This document shows positions 46,561 through 58,385 of a DNA stretch of 64,000 bases, piece after piece. Within the stretch, counting starts at the first letter, position 1; each line of letters begins with the position of its first letter. Made by a program: the position numbers and the translations under genes. The stretch is from Ligula intestinalis (lineage: Eukaryota > Platyhelminthes > Cestoda > Diphyllobothriidea > Diphyllobothriidae). The stretch covers positions 7,037,692 to 7,101,691 of the forward strand of contig JAYGXS010000007.1 in the NCBI GenBank assembly GCA_036362985.1. Reading direction: 5' to 3'. The notes under the pieces are model-generated. The model was not told where the DNA came from. It did not search any database and was given only the letters and a program-made list of their open reading frames with translations.

Positions 46561-47384
46561 TCATATTCAAACGTTAATTTTTATGAACAGCATTAATTTT
46601 CCGCTGCAACTGTTTGATCTGATGATGAGTTACTGAAAACTAATTTCTGCCATAAAATGACTTTCAGACAGATTGCTTAGGAAATCTTGTTTGAGATGTC
46701 AGCCTACTGCAATGGGATTGGTGGATTGCAGATTTTGTTTGAAGTTGCGTGCATAACTCTATCCAAATATGATTAACCGCATAGTTCCTCGTGTAGCCTC
46801 AAAGCTTTGGTGTTTGAGTATTTTGGCTGTGGATTGGAATCCTAGCACGGACACCACCCTTTATTGAATGTCGAAAGGCCTCAAAATTGCAAGAACATAA
46901 TAAAATAACAATAAATTCATTTGAACTCAAAAGGTTCCAAACTATGACATAATCCAGAATCTTATAATTTAATAGTTCTGAACTTCCATTTATTATAGAA
47001 CACATCGCACAGATATCTCCTATAGAACAGTTAGCTAGTTTATCAGTCACCTGTGTGAATGCAGCATAGGAGAGGGCAAAATTTACGTAAACTTTTTAAA
47101 TAGGAACTATTTTTGTCAAGTCAAATTTGCCGCAACTTAAACCTTCGTAACTGCCGAGTACAAATGATATTTAATTTAAAATTAAAAGGGCCTGTTTTGG
47201 GGAATTTCAACGCTACATAGTCTGCACCTGCGCTTAAGTGTTTACTGTATATTGTAAAAATGTTCAGAGGTTTCTACTTGTGATTCAGGGGATGGTTGCA
47301 GATACTAAACATTAAAAAAAATAAACTCCAGGAAGAGAGCACATTCTTATGAAGAATGTAGAAGTAGCAGGTTCTTTTAGCCCT

Positions 47385-48400
47385 AAAGTAGTAGCCATAG
47401 ACCATGCAATATCCATGTCATTGTATAAATTTGATCATTACTCAAATACTAGTGTAAATGAATTAAGAAAGATCTAAAAATAATAATGAAATGCATCAAG
47501 CATATTAGTTACTTAAAAGAACCATAGGAATTACTTACTGTTTTTAAAGAAAGATAAAAGGTTTTCGATAATACCGTGATTTTGGAGACGTTAAAAAGAA
47601 GTTTAAATTCGAACAATAAATTAAGATATTGTGGTCAATTGAAAACTTGAAGCAACCACTTTCTACGTAAAAAAGATCTTCTCTTTATTCAAGATATTCT
47701 GTTAACTGTAATCTTACTGAATAAGTATTTATTGAATGTCATCAAAAATTGTGTCATATTTTTCCTTGGCCATATACATTGCAATTTTTTGAAATAAATA
47801 CTATTCGTCTGTCTGTTCGTTTTCTGAATAATGTAAAACGTGAACGTAAAGTACACAAAAAACTATATTTCTACACGACTTTCATTCAATAAGGCATTCT
47901 TTGCCTTAAATTTGCATCATCATGTTCAATATTTTGTTTTTGTTGCAAGGACAAAATACGTTTAATTCATGCATTCAAACATACAATTCTTTTATTGCAT
48001 GTTGTGCAAAAAAACTTCACCGGATAGCTAAATATAATTTTTAATATACAAATCTAACTTGTTTATGCAAACAAATGTGATTCCTTTAACTTGGCTTCAT
48101 TTGAAACTGAACAATTTTCGAGAAACTTTTCCAGTTCGGGAAGGGATATCTTTTATACCTATTTTACTTATTTTGGAGTACCTTCATAGTATAATCGATA
48201 TTAGCGTGCATTTTGGTTCTCTATTTCCTAATAGCAAAGTAAAGTCCTTCGATATGAACCTTCTCCCAGTTTTCCCAAAATGAAGGGCTATTTCTCTTAA
48301 TAAACCTTACTTAAATGACGATTAAACTAATAAAAGGACTTTCGCATAATTCAATAAACTGAATAAATCAAAACAGTGCTACTAAATATACGCTTGAGTA
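47385..48400 (+). mobile_element. CAGTA-type element, family B, partial
   Basis: Starts with TAGCCATAGACCATGCAATA (the eroded terminus, compare 22587) and follows the family B order to about 48400. It stops about 170 bases before the exon 2 acceptor. Confidence 0.55.
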
Positions 48401-48573
48401 CCTAGTCTTATTTCATCATGAAAGTTGTATGGTCTTTGGCGGCTTCTGGACATAAATGCTATGCTTGCAATATACGGTTCCTACAATGTCTGCCAAAAAT
48501 GTGAAAACCAATTTTTTATATTCTGCTAAAAGTATTTAACTATTCTTACGCCAGTTTACTTTATGCTCGATAG

Positions 48574-48849
48574 TGCGTAACAAGTTCTTGTCATCAACGG
48601 TGGGAGGAGAACACTTTTGTCGTCAACATGTTCAAGGCTGAGCTACAAAAGCGCGGCAAATTCAAGTGTTTCATCTCAAACGAGCACGATGACGAGGCCC
48701 TGATGTTTAAATTCTACCGACCAATTGCCATATTCTACGCTTTATTTTGGCCAGCCTTTACCTTTTCAGTATCCCTCCTCACAATAATTGGCGTCTACGT
48801 TATGGATCGATGCAAGGTCTGGCAATCGGACGCTCTTTGGATTGCCTGA
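48574..48849 (+). CDS. KCNMB-like: BK-channel beta subunit (KCNMB-type), exon 2
   Basis: The exon follows an AG at 48572-48573 and continues exon 1 in phase 0, adding residues 118-208. The frame is closed by a stop at 48571 just upstream, so the acceptor cannot lie earlier in this frame. It supplies cysteines 118, 123 and 149, matching the C..PxC and FxCF cysteines of the KCNMB outer loop. Block WEENTFVVNMFKAELQKRGK aligns with the region before helix 2. Then come FYRPIAIFYALFWPAF and SVSLLTIIGVYVM, with the LFWP motif at 174-177 that marks KCNMB helix 2 (about 168-194). A cytoplasmic tail of 14 residues ends at TGA 48847-48849. Total length, about 208, equals the 190-280 range of the family. 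A weak donor (AAG|GTCTGG near 48815) could allow another 3' exon. Confidence 0.88.
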   Translation, partial: CVTSSCHQRWEENTFVVNMFKAELQKRGKFKCFISNEHDDEALMFKFYRPIAIFYALFWPAFTFSVSLLTIIGVYVMDRCKVWQSDALWIA

Positions 48850-48944
48850 ACTGTCGTCAGCTATTGCATTTCAGTCATCCACAGTACCAATTCCATCTTC
48901 AACCTGATTCCTTTCCTTTTTGTACGTTTTCTACAACTGCATGG

Positions 48945-48950
48945 AATAAA
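48945..48950 (+). terminator. candidate polyadenylation signal of the KCNMB-like gene
   Basis: AATAAA lies 95 bases after the stop codon, with a T-rich, GT-containing stretch from 48966 onward. Confidence 0.5.
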
Positions 48951-49099
48951 AAAGAGATGACATTTAACGTTGTTGTTATGTCTGTGTTATTTATGATGAG
49001 TCCTAAACAAAAGTTTCAAGATTATTTGGATAATAACTTGAATTCCAAGTCTAGTGAAATGTTAACGTGATGCAGCAGCTGTGGCGAACTCCAGGGCAT

Positions 49100-49440
49100 G
49101 CAAGTAGTTACACCGACTCTGACTAATCAGATCGCGTCCTTGAGGGGTAATATGCATAGTGGCTTTCAGGTTCACCAGAGCGGTAGGGCAGAGCAGTAAC
49201 GTCAGCCGGTGGCTTGTGCGATTTCATCAAGTGCGCGGCCTGTGCTAATCGATAGTGCACTGTAGGACAGCGCACTAAGGAGTATGTGAGGCCTGCGCTT
49301 GACAACACCAAGCAGATGTTTCCAAAAGCTGCAAATAAGAAGACCAAGTGGCTCGACTGCCAAGTCGCCGGCAAGATCAAACAAATTCCCACATGACTCG
49401 TTTTCAACACCTTTTGTTTGCTAACCGAACCCATTTCAAG
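49100..49440. other. GC-richer block with overlapping open frames
   Basis: Frames of 103 and 60 codons overlap on the minus strand and two pieces are open on the plus strand. The composition differs from the surroundings, but no domain is recognised. It could be a relic of a mobile element. Confidence 0.25.
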
Positions 49441-49574
49441 TAAGTTTATATTTGCTGAGTGGTATTGACTAAGCAGCGGTCTGACCTTGATATGACCACA
49501 TCATTTTAGAAATTGGATCAGTATGCATTAATTGTGTTGAATATTTTCTCTTCGCTTATCATTATGTGTTTAGG

Positions 49575-50650
49575 AGACTCAGAAGAAGAAGATACAACCA
49601 CTTCAAAAAGAGTTTTATCTTCGGGATATTGCATATTTCGTCAGAAATCCTTAATCATAAGTAATGGTACGTAAATCTGAGTAATGCGTAGATGGTCGGG
49701 TCCCGTCGAGTAAGCTGCAACCTGGGAGTTAGCGTACTTATTCTTCACGAGGGCTGCATCCTCGGCAACTCACGTGTGGAGTAATCTCCCGCTTTCTCTG
49801 ATGTAGTTGATGTGTCCACAACTGCACCAGATCCGGTAAACGACTCCAGCCATTTCCTGCCCTGACTATGGGTCTTTGGGTCTCATGATCCGGCACCTGA
49901 TGGTTGCTTCTGGCCTGTGAGCAACTCCAAATCCAAGTGAAGTGAATAGATGGCTGACCGCTTTCGATACATTTTTCTCGCAAGGAAAGCTCGCTAAACT
50001 CTTATGCCAGTTGGATGTGACTTCTTCTCTAGTTTAAGTATGCATTTGTCGACAAAATTGCGTGGGTAGCTATTCTCTCTCAGTTCCCATCCAAGATGTT
50101 TTGATTCAGCAACTTTGTCTTCCACTTCGCTGCAATGCATCTCAGCCCGCCGGTAAAGGGCTCTTATTCAGCTGCATTTGTGACTGATTGGACGGTTGCT
50201 ATTGTAGTTCAGGACTTGTTTCGTGTTGATTGTTTTCCTGAACACTTAAGTTTATAGGCCACCACCGTCTTTGTTGCAAACTAAGACATCCAGGAATGCC
50301 AGCTAGTGGCTTTCTTCTCCCATAATCGTGAATTGAATGTCCGGGAAGACGGCATTTAGAATATATACCCGATCAGCAGTGACAGCAAATGGCAGGTGGC
50401 GAGACGCTGATGAACTGCGGTTTGATGAAGTGCTTATGACCCATCTGATAGACACCAGTGGTGGACCAACTGCGCCGTCTGTGAGTGCGTTTGTTTGTGT
50501 TGTCCAACCAGCTGTGTTGTCCGACCGGCTGATGAAGGCTAATAAGCCTGAAACAGTTCTGTATCAAGTTACCCCCAGATGCTGCCTTACCCCACTTACT
50601 GCTATTTAGAAGTTCATTGAATGTCAATAACTGATCCCGCTCAATTATGA
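49575..50650 (-). mobile_element. PLE copy: RT C-terminus, linker, GIY-YIG, decayed terminus
   Basis: Minus strand from 50360: ILNAVFPDIQFTIMGEES and LAFLDVLVCNKDGGGL, the stretch just after RT motif C; then KTINTKQVLNYNSNRPISHK and RALYRRAEMHCSEVEDKVAE. The GIY-YIG region (49870-49700) has FTGSGAVV in place of the cysteine pair but keeps the ..TSEKAGDYSTR order. The terminus (49578-49690) resembles 61459-61570 but its hammerhead is eroded. Frameshifts are present. Confidence 0.7.
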
Positions 50651-52415
50651 GGAATGGTCTCGTTTACATTTGAGCCCATAATTTTGGTCTGTGGTGCCAA
50701 AAATCCAGCAACTCCCAACACTGCAAGGCCGCCTCTGCTACGAGTCCGGAAATGGGCAAAGACTGTTGATTGGTAGCTAACTACGCTAGCAAATTATATA
50801 AGCATTAACATCTTAATTCCTTTTTATACAATATCCTCTGATATATATAAATCTAAAGTTACGAGAAAGATTCATGTGACAATTAAATTGTTTAGAAGTT
50901 TGTGTTTTAAGTCGTTGCGTCACGTAGCATGTAGTAGGATGGTGTCTTTGAAAAAGCCCTTTATCTCTCAAGCAAAATAGTTGGAAAATGCAGAGGGGCA
51001 GGCTATTTTTAGCTGTATCGGTCGTCTATTTATTGAACAGAAAACAAATACACGAAAGCTGCAGAGCCTTTTGAAAGTGTCATAATTAAACTTGGTTCAA
51101 GTACGTACACGGAATCTGTAAAACGTAGAATACAAATCCCGTATTCCAGACGTAAGGTTTTTAAGACCAGCTAGTGGCGAAACGGTGCTCACAAGATACT
51201 GGCTTCATAGGTGCCACCGACCAGTTTCAGTGCACCGATTACCATCAAAATCGCAAATCTGTGTCTGCAATTAAGACTTTATCTGGTATGGCAGGAGTCC
51301 CAAGGTAACAGTAAATATAGTTGGATGATGAAATCACATCAGTATTGTCAAATGTTTGGGAGACCAGCTTTCAACAGTCAGAAACTGAAGGCATATAAAT
51401 AAATTATTTGTATAATTCAGTTTCAGTTTGCTGTTATAGACGGAGTAATACTTACAACGGCTGCATCAGCACATGAGAATACAAAACGGTTATTTTTAGA
51501 ATTATGTTAAAATTACTACAAATAAACTTAAAGAGACCGACTGCAAATCATGATAAAGAGCAAATATAAATTCAATCTTCACATATTTCATGCATTGTGC
51601 AATCACAAAGCAGGTCCCATAATTATTCAAAAAACAAAAAGGCGTTTAACCTAATAAAGAGAGAAATGATTTCGTTTGCATCAAAAAGACACCTCATAGC
51701 TGCCAGGGAAATGCTAAACAAACGGACTGTATGAATCCTTTTTCAATTATTCATTTCTAAAACGCGAATCAATAAAGGAGGGCTGCAAATAAGCATACCT
51801 TAAGGCGAATTGTCTTCATCTGTTCCATAGGCTGTTCAAGTCTCGCCTTTATGTTAAGCACCTGATTATGCAAACAATGAGAAATCCTGTTTCGTTTAAA
51901 TTTCCTATAAGTCCTCAAGTGTCGTGTGTAGTATTGAGAAAGTACGTTAAATCACATTGCCTGAGAAACTGTAGTTTAATAGTTTTGATGATAATAAACT
52001 ACAAGAACCGTCTATTTGTGCTTTCGACTCTGGGTGTAAAAATTCCAAACTATTAATAACAAGTTCAAATTAGACTAAAAAAATAGCTACGTCTACGGCC
52101 ACTGGAAACCACAAAAGAAATTTACAAAAGAAAAGTATTGCACAAGATATTGTTGATGTTAACTTATACTTGCCTACCATATTGCAATTTTTGGCAACGA
52201 TCAGTCTCTTAACCTGGGGTTTTTGCTAGCTTTAATTTTGGTGGCATTCATATCCACAAAATGAAGCCAGTAAATGTTTCTGCTAATCAGCCATAGTCAA
52301 AGTGCAATATTACAATGCCTTAGATTCAAGGATTTCTATAAAACAGCTAAGTGTATTTCTCCGCAGAGACCTATCGTGATATGTAAAGTATGGCGAGTGC
52401 TACAAGCAACCTTCC
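50651..52415. other. unassigned AT-rich sequence
   Basis: No gene, RNA or repeat recognised. Confidence 0.3.
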
Positions 52416-52419
52416 GCAA

Positions 52420-53370
52420 TTTGAAAAAGATCGGTAATCACTCGCAAAACAACATTTATTAGGTTAAACATTCTCTTTATCATGCAGTCCAATTTCAATT
52501 ATTTTCAATCACACTGGGATGCTAACTGTGTGATAAGCTTTTTTCCGAGGGCTGCGAAAAAGCTGATTATGTAAAAATGGCTACTTAAAAAGTATGCATT
52601 TTTATGAGTGGTTTTGGCTGCCTTTAAAAATTTAGATATATTTTATGGAAAACATGCACGAAAAAATCCTTCCTTTTACTAATTTGGTAGCAAATTAAAC
52701 TTTCTTGAAATTTTATTGATAACCGAAGGGTTTCCTGCGGTTTTCAAAACATTTCTAAATTATCCAAATGATTTTGCAAACTAGCGACTGCAAAAACTGA
52801 ATTCAATTTTTACAAACGTAATGCTGTGTTTATCCTGTTAAAGGAAATTAAGGTCTTGCCTACGGTTTGAGAAAGTGGGTGCATAGCTCTCATATAATTT
52901 TGCAATAGAAATATCCAATGCTCCATATATTAGTGGCAGCATTTATAAATTGATGGATACGATGCATTATGAATGAACACCACACAGTCGTTAAAATTGC
53001 AACATTCGAATTTTTTTAAAACAAAAGGAAACCTTTGCTTTAAGAACAAATTTTAAAGAAAGCGTAATTTTATATCAAAAAAGTACAAAATAGGATTTTT
53101 TCTTGCATGCTTTTTGTAAAATAAAGTTGAATTTATTAAGACAGTCAAAATAAATAATAAAATGCATACTACTTTAGTACGCATTTTTTAAAGAATCAAA
53201 TTTTTCGCAGCAGTCAAAAAGAAGCTCCTCACAGAGTCAGCATCCTAGCGTGACTGAAAACAATTGAAATTGGACTACATGATAAACATTGTTGCAACCC
53301 TACTCAATGTTGGATAACGAGTGATTACCGATCTTTTTTAAATTGCGGAATGTTGCTTGCAGCACTTAAC
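52420..53370. mobile_element. CAGTA-family A MITE
   Basis: Family landmarks in order: TATCATGCAGTCCAATTTC, TTTTATGGAAAACATG.ACGA, GGCAGCATTTATAAATTGATGG, CATCCTAGCGTGACTGA and CTACATGATAA. The ends are eroded. A 100-codon frame (53350-53652) begins at its right end and is not recognised. Confidence 0.55.
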
Positions 53371-54049
53371 ATACACCATGTTCCACTTAGACTACGTAAC
53401 AAGCCTACACTCATCGATATTGTAAGAACTACGAAGCTCAATAAAAAGACAAAACCATCTTTAGGTGTGGTGTCTTTGTTTCTTCTAAGTGGTAGAATAT
53501 TAATGCGGCTTTTTTACCGGCGTATGGGTCAGAGAGTTAAGGCTATTTCTCATTTTCTACACACGTTATACATTCAATTCTTCCGGCCGGTCACCGGCTT
53601 AGCGGCCTCTGGAAATCTATTAACTGACGTCTTCGTAGTAAGAGCAGATTAAAAACAGTTTTGTCATCTTACAAAAGACCATTTTTCCAGTGCTCATACG
53701 TTTGGTGAAGGGTTTGCAGAATCGGACAAACGCTACCATTTTAACACCTTTCTAGTTAAATTGAATTAGGTCGACTCAAACAACGGATTAACAGAGAACG
53801 GAAAACGTCCTATTTAGAAGAACAAACGTTGGATCAACTCACAGAAGGGAATTTGGTAAAAAAAAGCATGGACCGTACAGTAAACAAAGAAAGACATTTT
53901 CTCCGCATATTCATAACCGAAGTTTAGTTCTCTGCCTCTCTAACCAAGCTAGGAGATTATGCAATCCAGAATAATCCCTGAAAAAAGAACTTGCCTTTAT
54001 TCAAAAGACGGCAGTGGTCATATAATTAGCCAAACTAATCCTCTGCACA

Positions 54050-54690
54050 CGCAGAGCGTTTAATCAGGGCAAGACCCACTGTTTAGGCAAGAAACTGCTG
54101 GATACCTTTACCAGATATGGTGCAGTTGAGGACGAAGTGAATACGATGGAGCATCTGAAAGACAACTGCAGACGCAAATGACTGAACACGCAAAAGTAAT
54201 GAAGAAGAAAGAAGCTTACGTCTAGATTGCAGCTGATTTGCGGTATTCGGCCATATTTGCAACTAAAACGAGACCAACATCCTCTCATGAGGTGACACCT
54301 GCGTGAGCAACGTGTGAATGTAACGAATCGCGGTTCCCATTATCTGATCAGTAAAATCAATCACGTCGGAAAGGTTGGGTCCAGCAATAACTCGGACATC
54401 AACGAACGTAATTGTCGCGTTATTATCATGCCCGCAACCGACACAGACCAAAAAATCGCGGTATTTAATTATTTGAAAGTGAACCTTACCAAGTAAGACC
54501 CATAGGCTGTGTTCACAGGAGCTGATATGTAAAGCATCAACTATAAATATTGCCAAATATGCGCATCTAGATCTGTAATCTTTGCATGTCTCACACTATT
54601 CTACGGTTACATACAATTAATAATTCTCGACAGGATCCGAAACGTCAGGCAATTAAAATTCCTGTTCAAGCCATGGCATCTTCTACTTCT
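54050..54690 (+). mobile_element. PLE GIY-YIG fragment and terminus, plus strand
   Basis: Plus strand: RLQTQMTEHAKVMKKKEAYV (from about 54160) matches LRTRMAEHAAAVTKKDANS of the 61608-62255 protein, and LISKINHVGKVGSSNNSD matches LSKRISHVGRTGCNNNSD. It ends with GGATCCGAAACGTCAGGCAA (54632-54651), the second half of an ACGU-class hammerhead, followed by AATTAAAATTCCTGTTC and the terminus. Confidence 0.65.
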
Positions 54691-55440
54691 GAACACTTAT
54701 CCATCTCAAATGTCTCCTCGAGACCCCCTGCACCTACCAACCTCTATGACATGTGACTAGCTTCACGCTTCTCTCTCTCTCCCTCACCCTCTCGCATTTA
54801 ACAATTTTCAGGTTTTTTAAATTTCCCTACTCTGCCTTTGTATAATAAAACAGGTCTGAGGACAAACAATCAAAAACACACTTTGATTGTTCAGGCTTGC
54901 GTAAAGGTTTGTATATAATGTAATTTTTAGGATATTAAATTTGCTTAGTTTCTTGAAAGAGTATATTTGAAATACTCCTAAAAACAGTTTTACGCATTCA
55001 ACACAACACATTTTGAAGTTTTGAATTATTTTTCAAAAAAATGTTTATTTAAAACACTAATTTGAAGGTTATCTCGTTATTATTTTCGGGACAAGTTGCG
55101 ATCTTAGGTAAGGTATCAGTTTCTTGGTCGAACCTGTGTACTAAATTTCGCTACCCATCATAACAGTTAAAAAATTATTAGAAGAGGTTAATAAATAATA
55201 ATAAATATTTATTGTAAGCAAAAACGGATCGTCCGAATAAGTTTTCGTACCCACTACACAAGACAGAGAACAACCCACGAGTGAAAGCGATTATGTGAGC
55301 CATAGGTTTATGCTGCAAGAAAGACAAAGGCGCGATCGTCCGGGCAGCTAGAAGACATTCCTCACCCAATAATCAACGATCAGCTGTTATTCCTTACCTA
55401 TTGCGTTTGTCAGGGACTGGCACCGAAATGCCAAATTTAC
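54691..55440. other. unassigned AT-rich sequence
   Basis: A CT-rich tract (TTCTCTCTCTCTCCCTCACC, near 54765) is the only notable feature. Confidence 0.3.
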
Positions 55441-58020
55441 GTAACTTCAATGGATAGTAAATCAGCCAGGAACGTCATGCAATGCTTACGCAGGCAAATG
55501 ACACGAGTCTTGATCAACGACTGCTACCTACACATGTACAGGTCCCTTCATGAACAAAAGAAGACAGAGTTAACGGCCCCAGTTGGTGAAAATCTTGCCG
55601 ATTCACTTGAGCAAACAATATTGGTGCCGGCAAAAGCGATCTAGAAGCAACAGCGCAGGAACCTAGATCAGAATTTAAAAAAAGTAAAACTGAATTAAAA
55701 CAGACAAAAGCGTGGTGCAAAATCTATCGCTCATGCACTTGATTTAATAAAATGTAACAAAGTTGAGCTACAAAACCAAAGAATCACGGCCAATGCTCAG
55801 TTTGATAATTGTACCGCGGCACTGTAAGCCATGCTAGTAAGAACCAATGCAACAGACGGAACGAAACACACAGTGAGACAGAAAGTCCCTTCCCTATTAA
55901 TAACGAATGTGCCAATCAATACCATGTCATCCCGGGAAAAAGAGTTGATGAAGAAATGTTCAAAATGAATAAATATCGAAAATTTCTACCAGCAGAAAAG
56001 GGAAGAGCATAAGTTGTGATGTATTATAGCGATTAAAACGGGAAAGCGCAAATCCGTCTCAAAGACCAACAGTCCTACAAACCCACGCCTTCTTAATAGG
56101 CTAAATCGATGATCAACCAACTAACCGGACCAGCGTGATATCGCAAAACAAATAACGACAGACTAAGTCAACTGATACGGCAAAAGGTCGATGCTAGAGG
56201 TTGCTCAAAATCCACAAGCCCAACATTCCACTCCGACCAATTGCGTCGAAAAGCAGACCTAATAACAATCTTTAAAAATGGGTGGCAAGAAAACAAAGCT
56301 TTTTTGAAAGGGCTGGAGGACATCAATCAGTTCGGCCTCCTAATTTCTCGCCAATATCTCTGGAAATACAGTTAAAGTGCATCAAACCATGTAATTTTTT
56401 CATCATTCACTAGATCGGGCACGTGGCATTCTATACAAATGACTCGAGGAGGAATATGACAAAGCAGGGGATCCTATAAAATTGACCACCTAAGGTAAAC
56501 TTTGTCTTCGTTAAAAGAAATATTTTCACCTTCAATGGTAAAACACCAACGCTGATCAAGGAGACGCTAATAGGTTCCCAAATATCCACTACTAGTCACA
56601 GAATTGGCCTTAAAGAAGCTGGAAAAAGTCACCTTTATTCAAATTGAACTTGCGTCCTGGTACCAATTTGTGAAAGACAAACTTCCATGACCTGCTTATT
56701 GACATTTTTCCCGATATCTGTTTCACTGCCCTTATTTGACCTCGTCGTTACGTGCAGACACCATTAAGTACCCAAAATCACGATGTACAAAAAAACCAGC
56801 AACGAAACCTAGGTTTTCATCGTCCATAGCAACCATCCAATGGCACATAAAACTGGCTGTATTAGAGTACTATTCAAGGAGTTAAAAAACATTATATTGT
56901 ACCAGAGAACGAGTGTGAGCACCACAGCATCTTTTAGACCAACTAGCAAGGCAGGGATACCTGAAAATCTTCGCCATCCGCTGGCTTCAAACGCAACCAC
57001 AGAGAACACACAGAAGAGAGCCAAAAAACACTCTGACAACCCCTACCGCACACAAAATGTGTCAGTATAAACGGAACATATCGCCTCGAGAACTTGACGT
57101 GGGATTTGCTCATCAGCCAACAGCTAACATGCGTTCGCGGCTCATGCAAATAAACGACACACTGGAGGTTAGTGAGGGTATTCAATCAAATTCCATGCCG
57201 CAAGTGTTCTTTCCATTACACATGGCAGATCTGGCAATGATATGTCTGGAAAATAACGGAGCACAAATTGGCAGTGTGGAAAGGCCACCCATTGTCCTCG
57301 ATCGCTACTATCACTCTAGAGGAAAAGCACGAATCCAACTTCATGGGCGCGCGAGCAGTGACAATTATGTAGGGAAACAGGCAACAAATTATAACTCCAC
57401 ATACAAGAGCAGAAACGAGCGGCCTAGAGGCTGGACCAGAACTGACAACTGGCAGCACACATTGCAGAAACTTGCCATAACTTTGATCTCCAAGGAGCGA
57501 CCATCGTAGGCCAAGGAACCTCAAAAGCCGAAAGACTGACACTCGAGGCATGGAACTCAGATGCCAACTCGGTCAACAGGCATCTGGACCTGCCAGCGGC
57601 CTACATAGTCTTGCGCCACTTAGATAGAAAGAGTTGGGAAGAAGCCAAATCAAACGTAAGATTGGCAAGCGAACAGGAACACACAACGAACCACCCGGAA
57701 CAGAAGGCAGTTTTACCAAGGCCCTCTACTGGGTGACAAGTTCGCATACTAATTGCTGTTCATGACCCCCAGCCCCATGGACAGCTAATTAGCCTACACC
57801 AATATAATTCCCCTTCCAACCCCTCTGATATTACTGACAGGTAATTGTCCTCCTCCTTCACCTCCATTTTTCCTTTGCTGTTTCTAATCTCCTGACAACC
57901 TGATGATTCTGACATTTGATTAGCCTTTGGCCACTATAGTTATCCCCTTTTTTGGTTGCTTTCGCATCTCTGAAGATGGAAACCTGTAAGTGTTCGAAAG
58001 CTCAGAACAATAAATCAATT
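55440..58020 (+). mobile_element. long decayed PLE, plus strand
   Basis: The longest PLE remnant here. N-terminal pieces: NVMQCLRRQMTRVLINDC (55462). RT region: QLTGPA.YRKTNNDRLSQLI (56115) and FGLLISRQYLW. The linker and endonuclease follow: RELDVGFAHQPTANMRSRLM at 57087 corresponds to LGVGVAHRPEATIRCQVM in the 61608-62255 copy. The C-terminus reads SVNRHLDLPAAYIVLRHL (57565) and is followed by 3' untranslated repeats and a hammerhead at 57970-58003. Stops and frameshifts are frequent, and the RT catalytic motif is unreadable. Confidence 0.65.
57970..58003 (+). ncRNA. hammerhead-ribozyme motif, AGCU class
   Basis: CUGAAGA (fits CUGANGA), extra U, stem II GGAAAC..GUGUUC with one mismatch, then GAAAGCUC followed by AGAAC. 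Confidence 0.65.
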
Positions 58021-58289
58021 GATCTGGTGCTTGACCTGCCTTCTTGTTCATCCAAAAAGTGACAAAATCCAGTAATAAGACCAGGTGATACCGACCGAAG
58101 GCCTTGGTGTCACACTCTAACTTTATCAACTGACACAATTCTGTAATTATGCCTGTAATTCACGCGACCAAGAAGCACGGCCCTTTTTATGTTCAAGGAT
58201 AAACGCGATGATGTCAAGGACGCAATAGGATCACGAATTCGACCCCCTCTCCCACTCCAAATCATACCTCTTTTTGCTGTACTCTCATA

Positions 58290-58385
58290 TTCTCTGAAGA
58301 TGGTCACATATGCGCGCCCTTAACCTCAGTTTACTGCAAGTACAGTTCCAGTGATCACGCCTTCATCTTCTTTGCATTAAAAGCT
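58290..58385 (+). mobile_element. relic of a PLE terminus
   Basis: Contains CTCTGAAGATGG (start of a hammerhead) and ACAGTTCCAGTGATCACGCC..TTCATCTTCTTTG, the terminal words seen at 62552-62580. The ribozyme middle is lost. Confidence 0.4.

Larger units (their letters stand above)
23706..48573 (+). other. ~24.9 kb intron of the KCNMB-like gene
   Basis: It begins GTAGGT and ends CTCGATAG, preceded by pyrimidine-rich tracts. Almost all of it is mobile or satellite-like DNA: at least seven PLE remnants, a tRNA-related SINE, an array of units of about 210 bp, a pogo-like MITE and CAGTA-family copies, several in antisense orientation. Confidence 0.75.

Noticed and set aside
49123..49434. Membrane-protein-like 103-codon minus-strand frame behind the KCNMB-like gene
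   Set aside because: Two other frames are open over the same DNA and no family is recognised; hydrophobic runs can arise by chance.
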